Positions 26,351 through 34,931 of a DNA stretch of 64,000 nucleotides are shown one piece after another (position 1 is the stretch's first letter; every line of letters starts with the position of its first letter). The notes below the pieces were generated by a model. That model did no database searches. It was not told the origin of the DNA and saw nothing but the letters and a program-made list of their open reading frames with translations. The stretch spans positions 62,001 to 126,000 of the forward strand of contig NZ_JAVDSB010000006.1 in assembly GCF_031455095.1 (NCBI RefSeq). Reading direction: 5' to 3'. The translations under genes were made by a program, and so were the position numbers. This DNA comes from Paenibacillus_E qinlingensis_A. Its GTDB lineage: Bacteria; Bacillota; Bacilli; Paenibacillales; NBRC-103111.

Positions 26351-28621
26351 CTATAGCGTCGCTCTTACTTCCTTCGCTGCTTGAACCAATTGTTCCAAGC
26401 TAGCCCAAGTCTCTTTGTCGCCGCGCGTTTTAAGTCCGCAATCGGGATTGACCCACAACTTCGCGATATCAATTTTCTCCAACATGCGATTCAGTCCCAG
26501 CTTGATCTCTTCTACACTTGGAATACGTGGAGAGTGAATATCGTACACCCCTGGACCGACCTCTGTTTGGAACCCGCATTCATTAATGACGTCGATAATT
26601 GCAAGGTCTGATCTGGACGCTTCGAATGTAATGACATCTGCATCCATGGCATCAATATCGCGAATAATATCGCTGAATTGGCTATAACACATGTGGGTAT
26701 GAATTTGCGTTTCGGCTTGAACACCACTGTGCACCAAACGGAATGCAGGGATTGCCCAGCTCAGATATTCACTCTGCCAATCAGACTTTCTTAGTGGCAA
26801 TTTTTCTCGTAAGGCTGCCTCATCAATTTGAATAATTTCAATTTGGTTCGCTTCTAGGTCTAGTACCTCATCACGAATTGCCAGCGCAATCTGGAAGGCA
26901 CTATCCTTGAGGCTGATATCCTCACGAGGGAAGGACCAGTTTAGAATCGTTACAGGGCCTGTTAACATCCCTTTAAGTGGCTTGTTAGTCAAGCTTTTGG
27001 CATAAGCTGAATATTCAACGGTCATCGGTTTGGAACGAGAAATATCTCCCCATACAATCGGCGGCTTTACACATCTTGTGCCATAGGATTGCACCCATGC
27101 CTTCTCAGTGAACATGAATCCATCCAAGCTCTCGCCAAAATATTCAACCATATCATTGCGTTCAAATTCACCATGAACGAGAACATCAAGCCCAATTTCC
27201 TCTTGGCGTGCGATGCATGCTGCAATTTTTTCAAAATTAAACTGCTTATACTGCTCCTCGCTAATTTCGCCTTTCTTAAAAGCAAAGCGATTCGCCCGAA
27301 CCTCGGCCGTCTGCGGGAAGGAGCCGATCGTTGTAGTCGGCAGCAACGGCAAATTGAATCTCGCTTTCTGAATCGTTTCTCGCTCACTAAAGGCAGGCAG
27401 CCTAGTAAAGTCGGCTTCCGTTAAAGCGGCTGCTTTCGCCTGTACAGCTTCATTATTCGTAAATCGAGCGCTGCTGAATAATTCCTCATTTTGCAAATAG
27501 CGTATAGCGGCATAAGGATCTGCTTGAGCGCCAATTACTTTCAGATGTGCGAATTCTTGCAGTTTTTCCTCTGCGAATGCCAGGTAACGTTTGGACGCAT
27601 CCGACAATTTCGTTTCATGCTGCAAGGTGTATGGAACATGCAGAAGCGAGCAGGAGGAGCTAAGCACGATATGCTTCACATGTGCGCTTAATTCTTGAAG
27701 AACCCCGAGCGTTCGTTTGTATTGATTTTTCCAAATGTTTTTACCATTTACTAGGCCAGCAAACAGCACCTTATCGTCTGAAAACCCATATTGCTTCACA
27801 AGCTCCAGCGATTGTTTACCCTCAATAAAATCGATGCCAATCCCGTCGAATGGGAGTGCTTGAAGCGTTGGATAGCAGTCGCGAATATCGCCAAAGTAGG
27901 TTTGAACGAGCACCTTAACGTTTCCTTTGGCAGATAAAATACGGTCATATAGCTGCGTGAACAGCGCGATATCCTCTGGGGATAGATCAGTGACTAATGC
28001 TGGCTCCTCAAGTTGAACCCACGCTGCGCCAAGCTCATTCAACTGCTCCAATGTAGCGGCATAGGCCTCTGCGGCGTCATGGACAAAGTCATTGGCTTGT
28101 TTGACACCTGTGTACTTAGCTAGCTTAAGCAGGGTAAAGGGACCAATAACAACGGGTTTCGTCACAATATCTTGCTGCTTTGCTTCTAATAACTCATCGA
28201 ACAGCTTCGTTCCAGCTAAGCGAATGCTAGTAGAATCCGTTATTTCAGGAACCATATAGTGATAGTTGGTATTAAACCATTTTTTCATCGCTAATGCTTT
28301 TACATCGCCTTGTGCGCCTTGATACCCTCTAGCCATAGCAAAATAGGTCTCTAACGAGCTAAGACCAAGCGCTTGATAGCGCCCTGGAATGATATTGAAT
28401 AAGCAAGCTGTATCGAGTAAACCGTCATAGAAGGAGAAATCATTGGAGGGAATGTAATCAATGCCATTCTCTTGTTGGATTTTCCAGTGTGCTGCTCGCA
28501 GGTTGGCGCCTGTCTGGTGGAGTTCATCAATCGAAATCTCCCCTTTAAAGTAGTTCTCGGATGCAAATTTAAGCTCTCGCAAGGCCCCGACTCTCGGATA
28601 GCCAATAATGGATGTTTGCAA
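26351..28621 (-). CDS. metE: Cobalamin-independent methionine synthase
   Basis: 756 residues, full length for MetE. It transfers the methyl group of methyltetrahydrofolate-triglutamate to homocysteine, the last step of methionine synthesis. It has the two-barrel layout: N-terminal TSIIGYPRVGALRELKFA and C-terminal catalytic barrel beginning LPTTTIGSFPQTAEVRANR. Zinc ligands are visible in HTHMCYSQF and in the late Cys of WVNPDCGLKTRG. The start is placed at TTG 28621 because AGGGAG lies nine bases upstream and this gives the family's usual short N-terminus; ATG 28645 has no ribosome site. No SAM riboswitch was found in the short leader. Confidence 0.95.
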   Translation of the reverse strand: MQTSIIGYPRVGALRELKFASENYFKGEISIDELHQTGANLRAAHWKIQQENGIDYIPSNDFSFYDGLLDTACLFNIIPGRYQALGLSSLETYFAMARGYQGAQGDVKALAMKKWFNTNYHYMVPEITDSTSIRLAGTKLFDELLEAKQQDIVTKPVVIGPFTLLKLAKYTGVKQANDFVHDAAEAYAATLEQLNELGAAWVQLEEPALVTDLSPEDIALFTQLYDRILSAKGNVKVLVQTYFGDIRDCYPTLQALPFDGIGIDFIEGKQSLELVKQYGFSDDKVLFAGLVNGKNIWKNQYKRTLGVLQELSAHVKHIVLSSSCSLLHVPYTLQHETKLSDASKRYLAFAEEKLQEFAHLKVIGAQADPYAAIRYLQNEELFSSARFTNNEAVQAKAAALTEADFTRLPAFSERETIQKARFNLPLLPTTTIGSFPQTAEVRANRFAFKKGEISEEQYKQFNFEKIAACIARQEEIGLDVLVHGEFERNDMVEYFGESLDGFMFTEKAWVQSYGTRCVKPPIVWGDISRSKPMTVEYSAYAKSLTNKPLKGMLTGPVTILNWSFPREDISLKDSAFQIALAIRDEVLDLEANQIEIIQIDEAALREKLPLRKSDWQSEYLSWAIPAFRLVHSGVQAETQIHTHMCYSQFSDIIRDIDAMDADVITFEASRSDLAIIDVINECGFQTEVGPGVYDIHSPRIPSVEEIKLGLNRMLEKIDIAKLWVNPDCGLKTRGDKETWASLEQLVQAAKEVRATL

Positions 28622-28699
28622 TGGTAACAGCTCCCTACGCTTCATTTTGATCTAAGTATAGGGTGAAAAGTTAGCTATAGAGAAATACATAAATACTAT

Positions 28700-28760
28700 G
28701 CTAAGGTATAGTTTTTTTATATGGGAAGCTATAAACCTATCAATTATAGAACCGAAAAAA
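28700..28760 (-). promoter_or_regulatory. Probable metE promoter with a Met-box-like half-site
   Basis: On the minus strand TTGATA (28748-28753) and TATAAA lie 16 bases apart, an acceptable vegetative promoter about 100 bases before metE. On the plus strand TATAGTTT (28707-28714) matches one half of the TATAGTTT-N-AAACTATA box bound by streptococcal LysR-type methionine regulators; the other half is degenerate. Confidence 0.35.
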
Positions 28761-28831
28761 AATGAATGTAATATTTTAACTCTATGCTAACATGGAAATA
28801 ATAGGTTTATAAGAAGAGAGAGGACGTACTT

Positions 28832-31800
28832 ATGCAAATTAAACAATTAATTTCAAACAATATTCATCTATTAGATGCGGCCCTACCGGTTGATAAATCT
28901 TTAGGAATTGCGGGGTTATCCGGATCCGGTAAAACAACTTTTTGTCAGACGATAGGCGAAGAATCCAAGAAACGTCTCGTTTCATTATTGCCTAAGGCGG
29001 AGTATCAGTATTTATTTCCCGATATTATGGAGACCAATTTTAGTGCCATCAAGATGGAAGACATGCCATTAGTTCTTTTTCTCGGAAAATCATCCATTTC
29101 ATCCAACCCGCGTTCAACCATTGGTACGCATACCGGCGTGTTTAAAGAAATTCGCGAGCGTATCGCTGAAAAGTTTGATCTTTCTCCAGAAGTGTTTTCC
29201 TTTAATAATCCCCTAGGCTGGTGTCCCGATTGTAAAGGGCGCAGCACGACCCAGAATGTCGAATGTCCCAAGTGTCAAGGGAATCGCTACAACCCAGAAG
29301 TTGAACAATATAAGCTGGAATTATTGAATAAACCGCATAGCATATCTGATATCAACCGTCTAAGTATTGAAACCATTCTTTCTCTATCCGAGGAACTACG
29401 CATCAGTGAAGGCAAGCAGCATATTCTCCAAAATATCATCCATATGAATATTGGTTATTTATCCTTGAATCGTATCATGGGTACATTGTCAGGTGGGGAG
29501 ATCACACGGCTTTACTTGGCAGAATTCATGGCAACCAGTGAAAATACGGTTATTATCATTGATGAAATCTCGGTGGGTCTCGATCACGAAACGCTATTGA
29601 AAATCTTAGAACAGATTAAACAACTAGGGATGAAGAATCAGATTTGGCTAATCGATCATTCGGATACGGTGCTAGACACGACAGATGATCAATTGTTCTT
29701 CGGTCCTGGCAGCGGCAAATACGGTGGGAAAATCGTGGAGGAATCACCTCGTCCGGCACCAATCATTTCAGAGCGAAATGAAGCCGTACCAACAGAATAT
29801 TACCAATTCCAAGATCTGTACTGTCGTAATATTCAAATGGCGAACATTGAGATTCCCAAGAATAGACTTGTGACTTTTACAGGTGAGTCGGGATGTGGGA
29901 AATCTACGCTTGTTAATGAGTGTATCGTGAAAGATTTTCAGAAGCGTTATCCCAAAGATAAGCTGGTCGTGGTGGGGCAGGATCGCAACCAATCCATTTC
30001 TAGTCGTTCAACCGTTGCAACCTTTCTGGATATTAAAAAGAAACTGACGAAATATAGCGAGGAAATTGATGATATTTTCCAACGCTCCATCGAAGATATT
30101 ATTGAAGAATTGCCGAACGAAGACATCGCGCATAAGCGGTTAAGCCTATTGATTAAGCTTGGACTTGGTTATTTGACATTAGAAAGAAAAACACAGTCCT
30201 TGTCGACGGGTGAATTTCAGTGTGTCCATTTAGTTTCAGAGCTGTTTGCCAATACAAGGAACCCGCATATGCTGTTTATTTTCGACGAGCCTTCCAAAGG
30301 TTTATCCCAAAATATTCTCAACCAGTTCATTGATAGTGTTAGGGACATTCTGGAGGATGAATCGGTCTCGATCCTAATGATTGAACATAATGCTTATATG
30401 CTAGAGAGCTCTGATTTTATTGTTGATTTTGGAAAAAGACATCTTGAACCCGTACAACATTTGGATGTTGTCCCTCATGAGGACTATTATCGTCGTAAAA
30501 GTACGGAAGTGCATACGACGCCAGCGCCTATTTCTTCCACACTTCAGCCACAAGCAGGTATTCAATATGTGCAGGAAGATCAGATCGCGTATTTCAAAAA
30601 GTCGGAAAATATCTATAAAGGTGGCATTTTAAAAAGTTTATCGCCAATCGCCCGTGTGATCTATGGGGAATATGAATCCGAGAAAATTGCCCCTGTTATC
30701 GCGATTGATCTTGAACGACATCTCTATAGTCAGTACAGTTTTCTCTACGAAATCGGTGGACTGATCAACCATATTGTGGCTGCTCACCCGACGAATAAAG
30801 ATACAAGCAGCTTTGATTTCTATTATCAAGATAATCATTGTCCGAGCTGTTCGGGGCGTCGTGTGATTGAACGATTCGATATGGGTGTACTTATTCAAGA
30901 CACAACAGTCCCATTCTGGGATGGGATGCTGCTTCCGGAAGTGATGGATGTCCTAAAATACTACCAGCATGCCAAATTGCACTTCCTTTTCGAAGAAATT
31001 AAGAATGAGCTTGGCCATGATATGAGTAAAAGCTATAACGAGATGTCGGAAGCCGAGAAGCATACGTTCCTATATGGCTATTGGGAAAAGTCATTCTATG
31101 ATAAAGCCGGGAAGGCTTCGAGATCCTGGGAAGGATTTAACCTCATCCTTGGACGGTACATGGTGATTTCGAAGAATCTGCCACTGAAAGAGGTTATGAA
31201 AGCCTCCAAAGAAGTGATTAGCTGCCCCGTGTGCCATGGAACTGTGCTAAAACATCATAAGAAGCTTAAGTTTGGTGGTACGGATATTCGCGAGATTATT
31301 CAGATGCCGATTGATCAGGTCATACAAACCGTAGGGAAGCTGCCAGTGTTAGAAAAGTTAAAGTCGATTGTTGGCGGCGAGCTTGCACTTTCAGAAGAAG
31401 TCTCCTTACTACCAAGGGAAACACAGGTTGCCTTAAAAATGTTTGAACTGGAGCAAGCAAGCTTCGTGGGTTATGAAGTGGTGTTACAAAATGCTGTACC
31501 TTTTTGGGCGAAGATTAAAGGTAATCTCGAGGCGATCAGCAGGAAAAATGTGATCAGCATCTGTGATTTTGCCAATATTGATGAAACAAGAGAGAGCATT
31601 ATTGATAAATATTTCACCAATGGGAAATATAAAAAGCTAACTTATGTCTACGAAGCGTTCGGTTACAGTAAAATTGTTACGCAAATCAATAAAATCAAGG
31701 CAAGCCATCCATGCCCATTCTGTGGCGGTAAGCGAGTCATTTCGGAAGATGGACTCCATGATGGCGTTCAGAAATTGGCGGTGCCTTGTGTAAGTTGTTA

Positions 31801-31996
31801 TGTAAGTGGCATCAATGATGAGGGACGTAAGGAAATTGTCGAGGGTATCGATGTACAAACTTGGCTAACAGGTAAAGTCAGAGATGTTGTCGCGGCGAGC
31901 GCACGGACAGAAGAAGTGGCGGATATTCCGATTTTCAATCGTATCCGTGAGTTGAATAAACAAGATATGATGGCCGTTTATCATAGTTTGAAGTGA
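28832..31996 (+). CDS. Unusual UvrA-like ABC ATPase, 1054 residues
   Basis: Two complete UvrA-type nucleotide-binding domains are packed into the first 540 residues: Walker A GLSGSGKTT (28-36), zinc pairs CPDC/CPKC (131-148), signature LSGGE (219-223), IIIDE (241-245); then Walker A GESGCGKST (351-359), signature LSTGE (457-461) and LFIFDEPSKGL (481-491). Unlike true UvrA, domain 2 has no zinc finger between Walker A and signature, and domain 1 lacks the long UvrB-binding insertion. About 515 further residues follow, with extra CxxC pairs at 670-673 (CPSCSGRR), 798-801 (CPVCHG) and near 980-1005 (CPFCGGKR and CVSC). Related short UvrA paralogues act in drug or DNA-damage tolerance, but this build is atypical. 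It is divergent from metE and followed by a terminator. GAGAGG precedes the ATG. Confidence 0.8.
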   Translation: MQIKQLISNNIHLLDAALPVDKSLGIAGLSGSGKTTFCQTIGEESKKRLVSLLPKAEYQYLFPDIMETNFSAIKMEDMPLVLFLGKSSISSNPRSTIGTHTGVFKEIRERIAEKFDLSPEVFSFNNPLGWCPDCKGRSTTQNVECPKCQGNRYNPEVEQYKLELLNKPHSISDINRLSIETILSLSEELRISEGKQHILQNIIHMNIGYLSLNRIMGTLSGGEITRLYLAEFMATSENTVIIIDEISVGLDHETLLKILEQIKQLGMKNQIWLIDHSDTVLDTTDDQLFFGPGSGKYGGKIVEESPRPAPIISERNEAVPTEYYQFQDLYCRNIQMANIEIPKNRLVTFTGESGCGKSTLVNECIVKDFQKRYPKDKLVVVGQDRNQSISSRSTVATFLDIKKKLTKYSEEIDDIFQRSIEDIIEELPNEDIAHKRLSLLIKLGLGYLTLERKTQSLSTGEFQCVHLVSELFANTRNPHMLFIFDEPSKGLSQNILNQFIDSVRDILEDESVSILMIEHNAYMLESSDFIVDFGKRHLEPVQHLDVVPHEDYYRRKSTEVHTTPAPISSTLQPQAGIQYVQEDQIAYFKKSENIYKGGILKSLSPIARVIYGEYESEKIAPVIAIDLERHLYSQYSFLYEIGGLINHIVAAHPTNKDTSSFDFYYQDNHCPSCSGRRVIERFDMGVLIQDTTVPFWDGMLLPEVMDVLKYYQHAKLHFLFEEIKNELGHDMSKSYNEMSEAEKHTFLYGYWEKSFYDKAGKASRSWEGFNLILGRYMVISKNLPLKEVMKASKEVISCPVCHGTVLKHHKKLKFGGTDIREIIQMPIDQVIQTVGKLPVLEKLKSIVGGELALSEEVSLLPRETQVALKMFELEQASFVGYEVVLQNAVPFWAKIKGNLEAISRKNVISICDFANIDETRESIIDKYFTNGKYKKLTYVYEAFGYSKIVTQINKIKASHPCPFCGGKRVISEDGLHDGVQKLAVPCVSCYVSGINDEGRKEIVEGIDVQTWLTGKVRDVVAASARTEEVADIPIFNRIRELNKQDMMAVYHSLK

Positions 31997-32018
31997 TGTA
32001 AGCGAAATGTAATCATAG

Positions 32019-32047
32019 AGCACTGACCTTAGGGTTAGTGCTTTTTT
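32019..32047 (+). terminator. Rho-independent terminator after the UvrA-like gene
   Basis: AGCACTGACC-TTAG-GGTTAGTGCT (one G-T pair) followed by TTTTT. Confidence 0.85.
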
Positions 32048-32054
32048 GCTGCAT

Positions 32055-32124
32055 CTAAAGTTTAAAGTTCAAACGTTAACTCACTAAACTTTACCTTTTA
32101 AACTCTAAACTTTAAACGTTAAAC
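32055..32124. repeat. Cluster of AT-rich short repeats, candidate centromere of the ParM-like system
   Basis: CTAAACTTTA occurs twice, at 32084-32093 and 32105-32114, exactly 21 bases apart (two helical turns). An inverted, one-mismatch copy TAAAGTTTAA is at 32056-32065. A second unit AAACGTTAA is at 32071-32079 and 32114-32122. The whole block is a run of short direct and inverted repeats about 110 bases upstream of the actin-like gene, where parC-type binding sites of plasmid ParMR systems usually lie. Confidence 0.6.
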
Positions 32125-32237
32125 TTCACTTCCTTCTCCAAATCAGAAATGTTAAAAATTCCTAATAACCCTCTTAAAACCTTGCCACAGTGCGAATCTA
32201 TTATACTATCTCAATAAGGTTGGGAGAGGAAATAGAC

Positions 32238-33443
32238 ATGGCTAAACACGATATTCTTACTACAACCATTCACTTATCCATCGATAACGGCAGCAGTCAT
32301 ATCAAAGGCATATTTGACGATTTGAGCAACAGCTTTATTTTCCCTAATGTGGTCGCACAACCGTTTGGGGAGCGATTTTTATTGATGGAACAAGGAGATC
32401 CTTTGGATTTCTTAGATGTGCAGATTACATCGCCGGCGATCGATACCGAGCAATACCGTCATGTCTACGTTGGGAATTTGGCCATTGGCGACGAAGGGAT
32501 TGTTCATGAAATTGTAGGTGATAAAGCTGTACAGAAGAAGGCCCAGCGGCCAGAAACAATGGTTACGCTCCTGACGGCTGCAGCCTATGCCATCGCTACG
32601 AAACATGTGGATGCTATTAAACGCGGTAAGAATCGCATCAAAGCGGCGGTACGACTAGGAACGGGGTTACCCATCCGAGAGATTACGAAATTCAGTGAAG
32701 AGTTTGCACATAAAATAACAGGAGGCATCCATTCCATCACATTTGTTACGACCCCTGTTTTTAAAGGAGTAACGGTGGAAATGGAGTTCACACTACCCTC
32801 GGATATTAGTATTGATGATGTGTCAGGTGTTTATGATATGGAGGCAACCTCCAAATCGCAGTTGTCACACAAAGGTTTTGGAATAGCGGATGTTGGCGGT
32901 GTTGATATGGATATCGCGTTTTTTAGACCGGGGTTAGATCTGGATCAACGTCATTCTACGGGGGCTAAAATCTACCTAAACGATGCTTTGGAAAGCATCC
33001 GTAATGAAATCAATGCCCAAGGTGAGGAGTTAATCTCCAGCACTGCGGAACTGACAATCATGCTCATTAACAAGGAATACGAAATTTACGCTGAGGGTAA
33101 AGTTGCTTTCGACATGACCAACCTCGTAAATCGTCATATGCGTATTCTTGCTGAAAAGGTGTTGAAATACGCCCGTAACGCATGGAAACATGCTCGGTAT
33201 GCCAATGAGTTTTGGTTTATCGGTGGGGGAGCGATTGTCCTTCAACCATGGATCGAGAGATTAAATGCCGAGTTAGGCTTGCCGCTCCGTTTTGATCCTT
33301 CCGAGTTTAGTCAATTCCGCAATGCTCGCGGGACCTTCTTCCTGCTAGAACATGCCTTGAAGCACAGCGCTGACGCTGAAGCAGCGGCAAGCCTGGAAGC
33401 GAAGGAAGGATCTGATGGTGGGAGCGGGAGCGGATCGGCTTGA
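32238..33443 (+). CDS. ParM/StbA-type actin-like ATPase
   Basis: 401 residues of the bacterial actin fold. Phosphate loop 1 is SIDNGSSHIKG (14-24), phosphate loop 2 is IADVGGVDMDIAF (near 215-228), and the adenosine loop is FWFIGGGAIVL (near 330). ParM proteins polymerise into filaments that push DNA apart. ATG 32238 is chosen for the GGGAGAGG just upstream; an in-frame ATG at 32190 has none. The C-terminus ends in a Gly/Ser-rich tail. It overlaps the next gene by four bases, as parM does with parR. Surroundings are chromosomal, so this is a resident filament system rather than an evident plasmid. Confidence 0.85.
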   Translation: MAKHDILTTTIHLSIDNGSSHIKGIFDDLSNSFIFPNVVAQPFGERFLLMEQGDPLDFLDVQITSPAIDTEQYRHVYVGNLAIGDEGIVHEIVGDKAVQKKAQRPETMVTLLTAAAYAIATKHVDAIKRGKNRIKAAVRLGTGLPIREITKFSEEFAHKITGGIHSITFVTTPVFKGVTVEMEFTLPSDISIDDVSGVYDMEATSKSQLSHKGFGIADVGGVDMDIAFFRPGLDLDQRHSTGAKIYLNDALESIRNEINAQGEELISSTAELTIMLINKEYEIYAEGKVAFDMTNLVNRHMRILAEKVLKYARNAWKHARYANEFWFIGGGAIVLQPWIERLNAELGLPLRFDPSEFSQFRNARGTFFLLEHALKHSADAEAAASLEAKEGSDGGSGSGSA

Positions 33444-33796
33444 AGAAACGGAGATCGACTGTACTGGTCTGCCCTGGCAAGGATGTGACGCTCTATATCC
33501 CATCGGATACACCGCCAGAGGTTATTACTTATTTGAACCAGTTGAAAGCGGAAGGTATGTTTAGTCATGGCATTATGGAAATTCTGACCAAGCATATTCT
33601 GCAAGAGCGATCGACGACGATGTGGGAGATTGAAGATGCTCCTAATCACCTCAGAGCTACATTTGAAGACGAGGAGCATGTACCAGCGCTGGAAGACCAG
33701 GAACCAAGTGAGCTCCCCGATTTTAACAGCAAGAAGAATTTCAGTTTGGAAGATATATTTCGGCAGGCTAGCCGCAATGCGGGTAAGCTAATGTAA
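33440..33796 (+). CDS. ParR-like small DNA-binding adaptor (probable)
   Basis: 118 residues, TTG start overlapping the end of the actin-like gene. The N-terminal half has a strand (DVTLYIPSD) followed by two helices (PPEVITYLNQLKAEG and SHGIMEILTKHI), the order expected for the ribbon-helix-helix of ParR adaptors; the C-terminal half is acidic and presumably binds the filament end. Sequence similarity alone is weak, so the call leans on position, size and fold pattern. It should bind the repeat cluster upstream of parM. Confidence 0.6.
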   Translation: MKKRRSTVLVCPGKDVTLYIPSDTPPEVITYLNQLKAEGMFSHGIMEILTKHILQERSTTMWEIEDAPNHLRATFEDEEHVPALEDQEPSELPDFNSKKNFSLEDIFRQASRNAGKLM

Positions 33797-33851
33797 GTTT
33801 ATAATTGGGTGGGGTGAACTCCGATCATAATGTGAAAAGGAGGACATCAAA

Positions 33852-34310
33852 ATGTCTAACGGAGAAACAAACGAAGGTACACGGAGTTTTGCGCTGTCGG
33901 ATGATATTTTTCGTCAACCAGGGTTAGATCTGTACTCTCAAATGGTCTATATTATTCTGAAAAGTTGCGGCTCAGAGTCCAATTTTCCTGAGTTGCCCGT
34001 GATTTCGAAGCTTGCCCGAATGACGGACAAGCAGACGATGAAGGCGTTGCAAGATCTTGTTGAACTGAAAATCCTGCCACATAAATTATATCGCCGCATG
34101 GTTGGTGATTTCCAAGATGACCGCCTCTCATGGGCGGCGAAGGGCTTGCTCCTATTCTGCAAAGAGAATCCGCATATTCACTTAGATGACTTGTTGGAGT
34201 TAACGTGCCAATCTAGTGAGGACGAACATAGCATACGAAATTCGTTAAAAGAGTTGAGCCAGTACGGGTATCTGGATGATTATCCGGAGTGGAGACAGAT
34301 TGCGAACTGA
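33852..34310 (+). CDS. Winged-helix, DnaD/replication-initiator-like protein
   Basis: 152 residues. The first part (FALSDDIFRQPGLDLYSQMV, then ISKLARMTDKQTMKALQDLV) resembles the N-terminal winged helix found in DnaD-like and plasmid replication proteins, where an organism's helper acts on DNA with a helix-turn-helix. The second part (NPHIHLDDLLELTCQ, then SIRNSLKELSQYGYLDDY) looks like a second winged helix. AAAGGAGG precedes the ATG. Third gene of the actin-type cassette; role unknown but DNA binding is likely. Confidence 0.6.
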   Translation: MSNGETNEGTRSFALSDDIFRQPGLDLYSQMVYIILKSCGSESNFPELPVISKLARMTDKQTMKALQDLVELKILPHKLYRRMVGDFQDDRLSWAAKGLLLFCKENPHIHLDDLLELTCQSSEDEHSIRNSLKELSQYGYLDDYPEWRQIAN

Positions 34311-34376
34311 ACTGAGCCAGAATGGTTTAGGATAGTGACAGAATGAGGAATAATGGATTAAGTAACGAATTCGTAG

Positions 34377-34408
34377 AAAGCGCAACCTTTCAGGTTGCGC
34401 TTTTATTC
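34377..34408 (+). terminator. Terminator after the ParM-like cassette
   Basis: AAAGCGCAACCT-TTC-AGGTTGCGCTTT, a perfect 12-bp stem, followed by TATT. Confidence 0.85.
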
Positions 34409-34443
34409 TTGTAACAGGCAGCCTAAATAAGAGTCTGAATGTG

Positions 34444-34468
34444 AATCCCCTACTTAGGGGATTTTTTT
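34444..34468 (+). terminator. Second terminator downstream of the ParM-like cassette
   Basis: AATCCCCTACTTAGGGGATT (34444-34463) is an eight-bp stem with a four-base loop followed by five T. Confidence 0.75.
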
Positions 34469-34480
34469 CATAGCGTGTTA

Positions 34481-34648
34481 TCAGTCTTCTTTTCTGAAAG
34501 ATGCACCTTCAAAAGCTTGTTGGGCACTATCGATTGTGAGCTCTGAAAATATATGATTTTTTAAAGACGGATCATATAGCTCTATCGGTGGTTTTAAGGT
34601 TACATACAATCCAACTCCAGAAAGAATAAGTAGGCAGACGATAAACAT
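34481..34648 (-). CDS. 55-residue single-pass membrane protein
   Basis: ATG 34648 is preceded by a strong AGGAGG at seven-base spacing, which decides the start. Residues 1-17 are a hydrophobic segment (FIVCLLILSGVGLYVTL), the remainder is soluble and acidic. It lies beside the spore coat block, so a sporulation role is possible but not shown. Confidence 0.6.
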   Translation of the reverse strand: MFIVCLLILSGVGLYVTLKPPIELYDPSLKNHIFSELTIDSAQQAFEGASFRKED

Positions 34649-34827
34649 CAGGGTACCTCCTGCTCGGTAGAGTGTAATTACGTATAATCCACGTTTATTA
34701 CCTGACAAATGACTTGAATCGTTATTTATACTGCATGTATATGTCACGTGTACAAGAAAGCTCTAGGGGATAGCCCTATTTCTTCTATTTGGCAGTTATA
34801 ATTCTCAAAATGTGCTTTTTCACTAGA

Positions 34828-34857
34828 ACAGGCTATTTTTTAGGTTCATACACTGAT
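34828..34857 (+). promoter_or_regulatory. Possible late-sporulation promoter of the collagen-like gene
   Basis: AC (34828-34829), 17 bases, then CATACACTGAT (34847-34857) resembles a SigK-type promoter (AC at -35, CATAnnnTA at -10) with one mismatch. It is about 75 bases before the gene. Weak evidence by itself, supported only by the coat-protein context. Confidence 0.25.
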
Positions 34858-34931
34858 ATTGCAAATACCCAACTAGATAAATGTTCCCTAGTAACAAATG
34901 TCTAGATTTTTGAGAGGAGGGTAACGTTATT

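Noticed and set aside
28622..28831. SAM riboswitch upstream of metE.
   Set aside because: The metE leader is short and lacks the conserved S-box helices and terminator; a LysR-type control is more likely.
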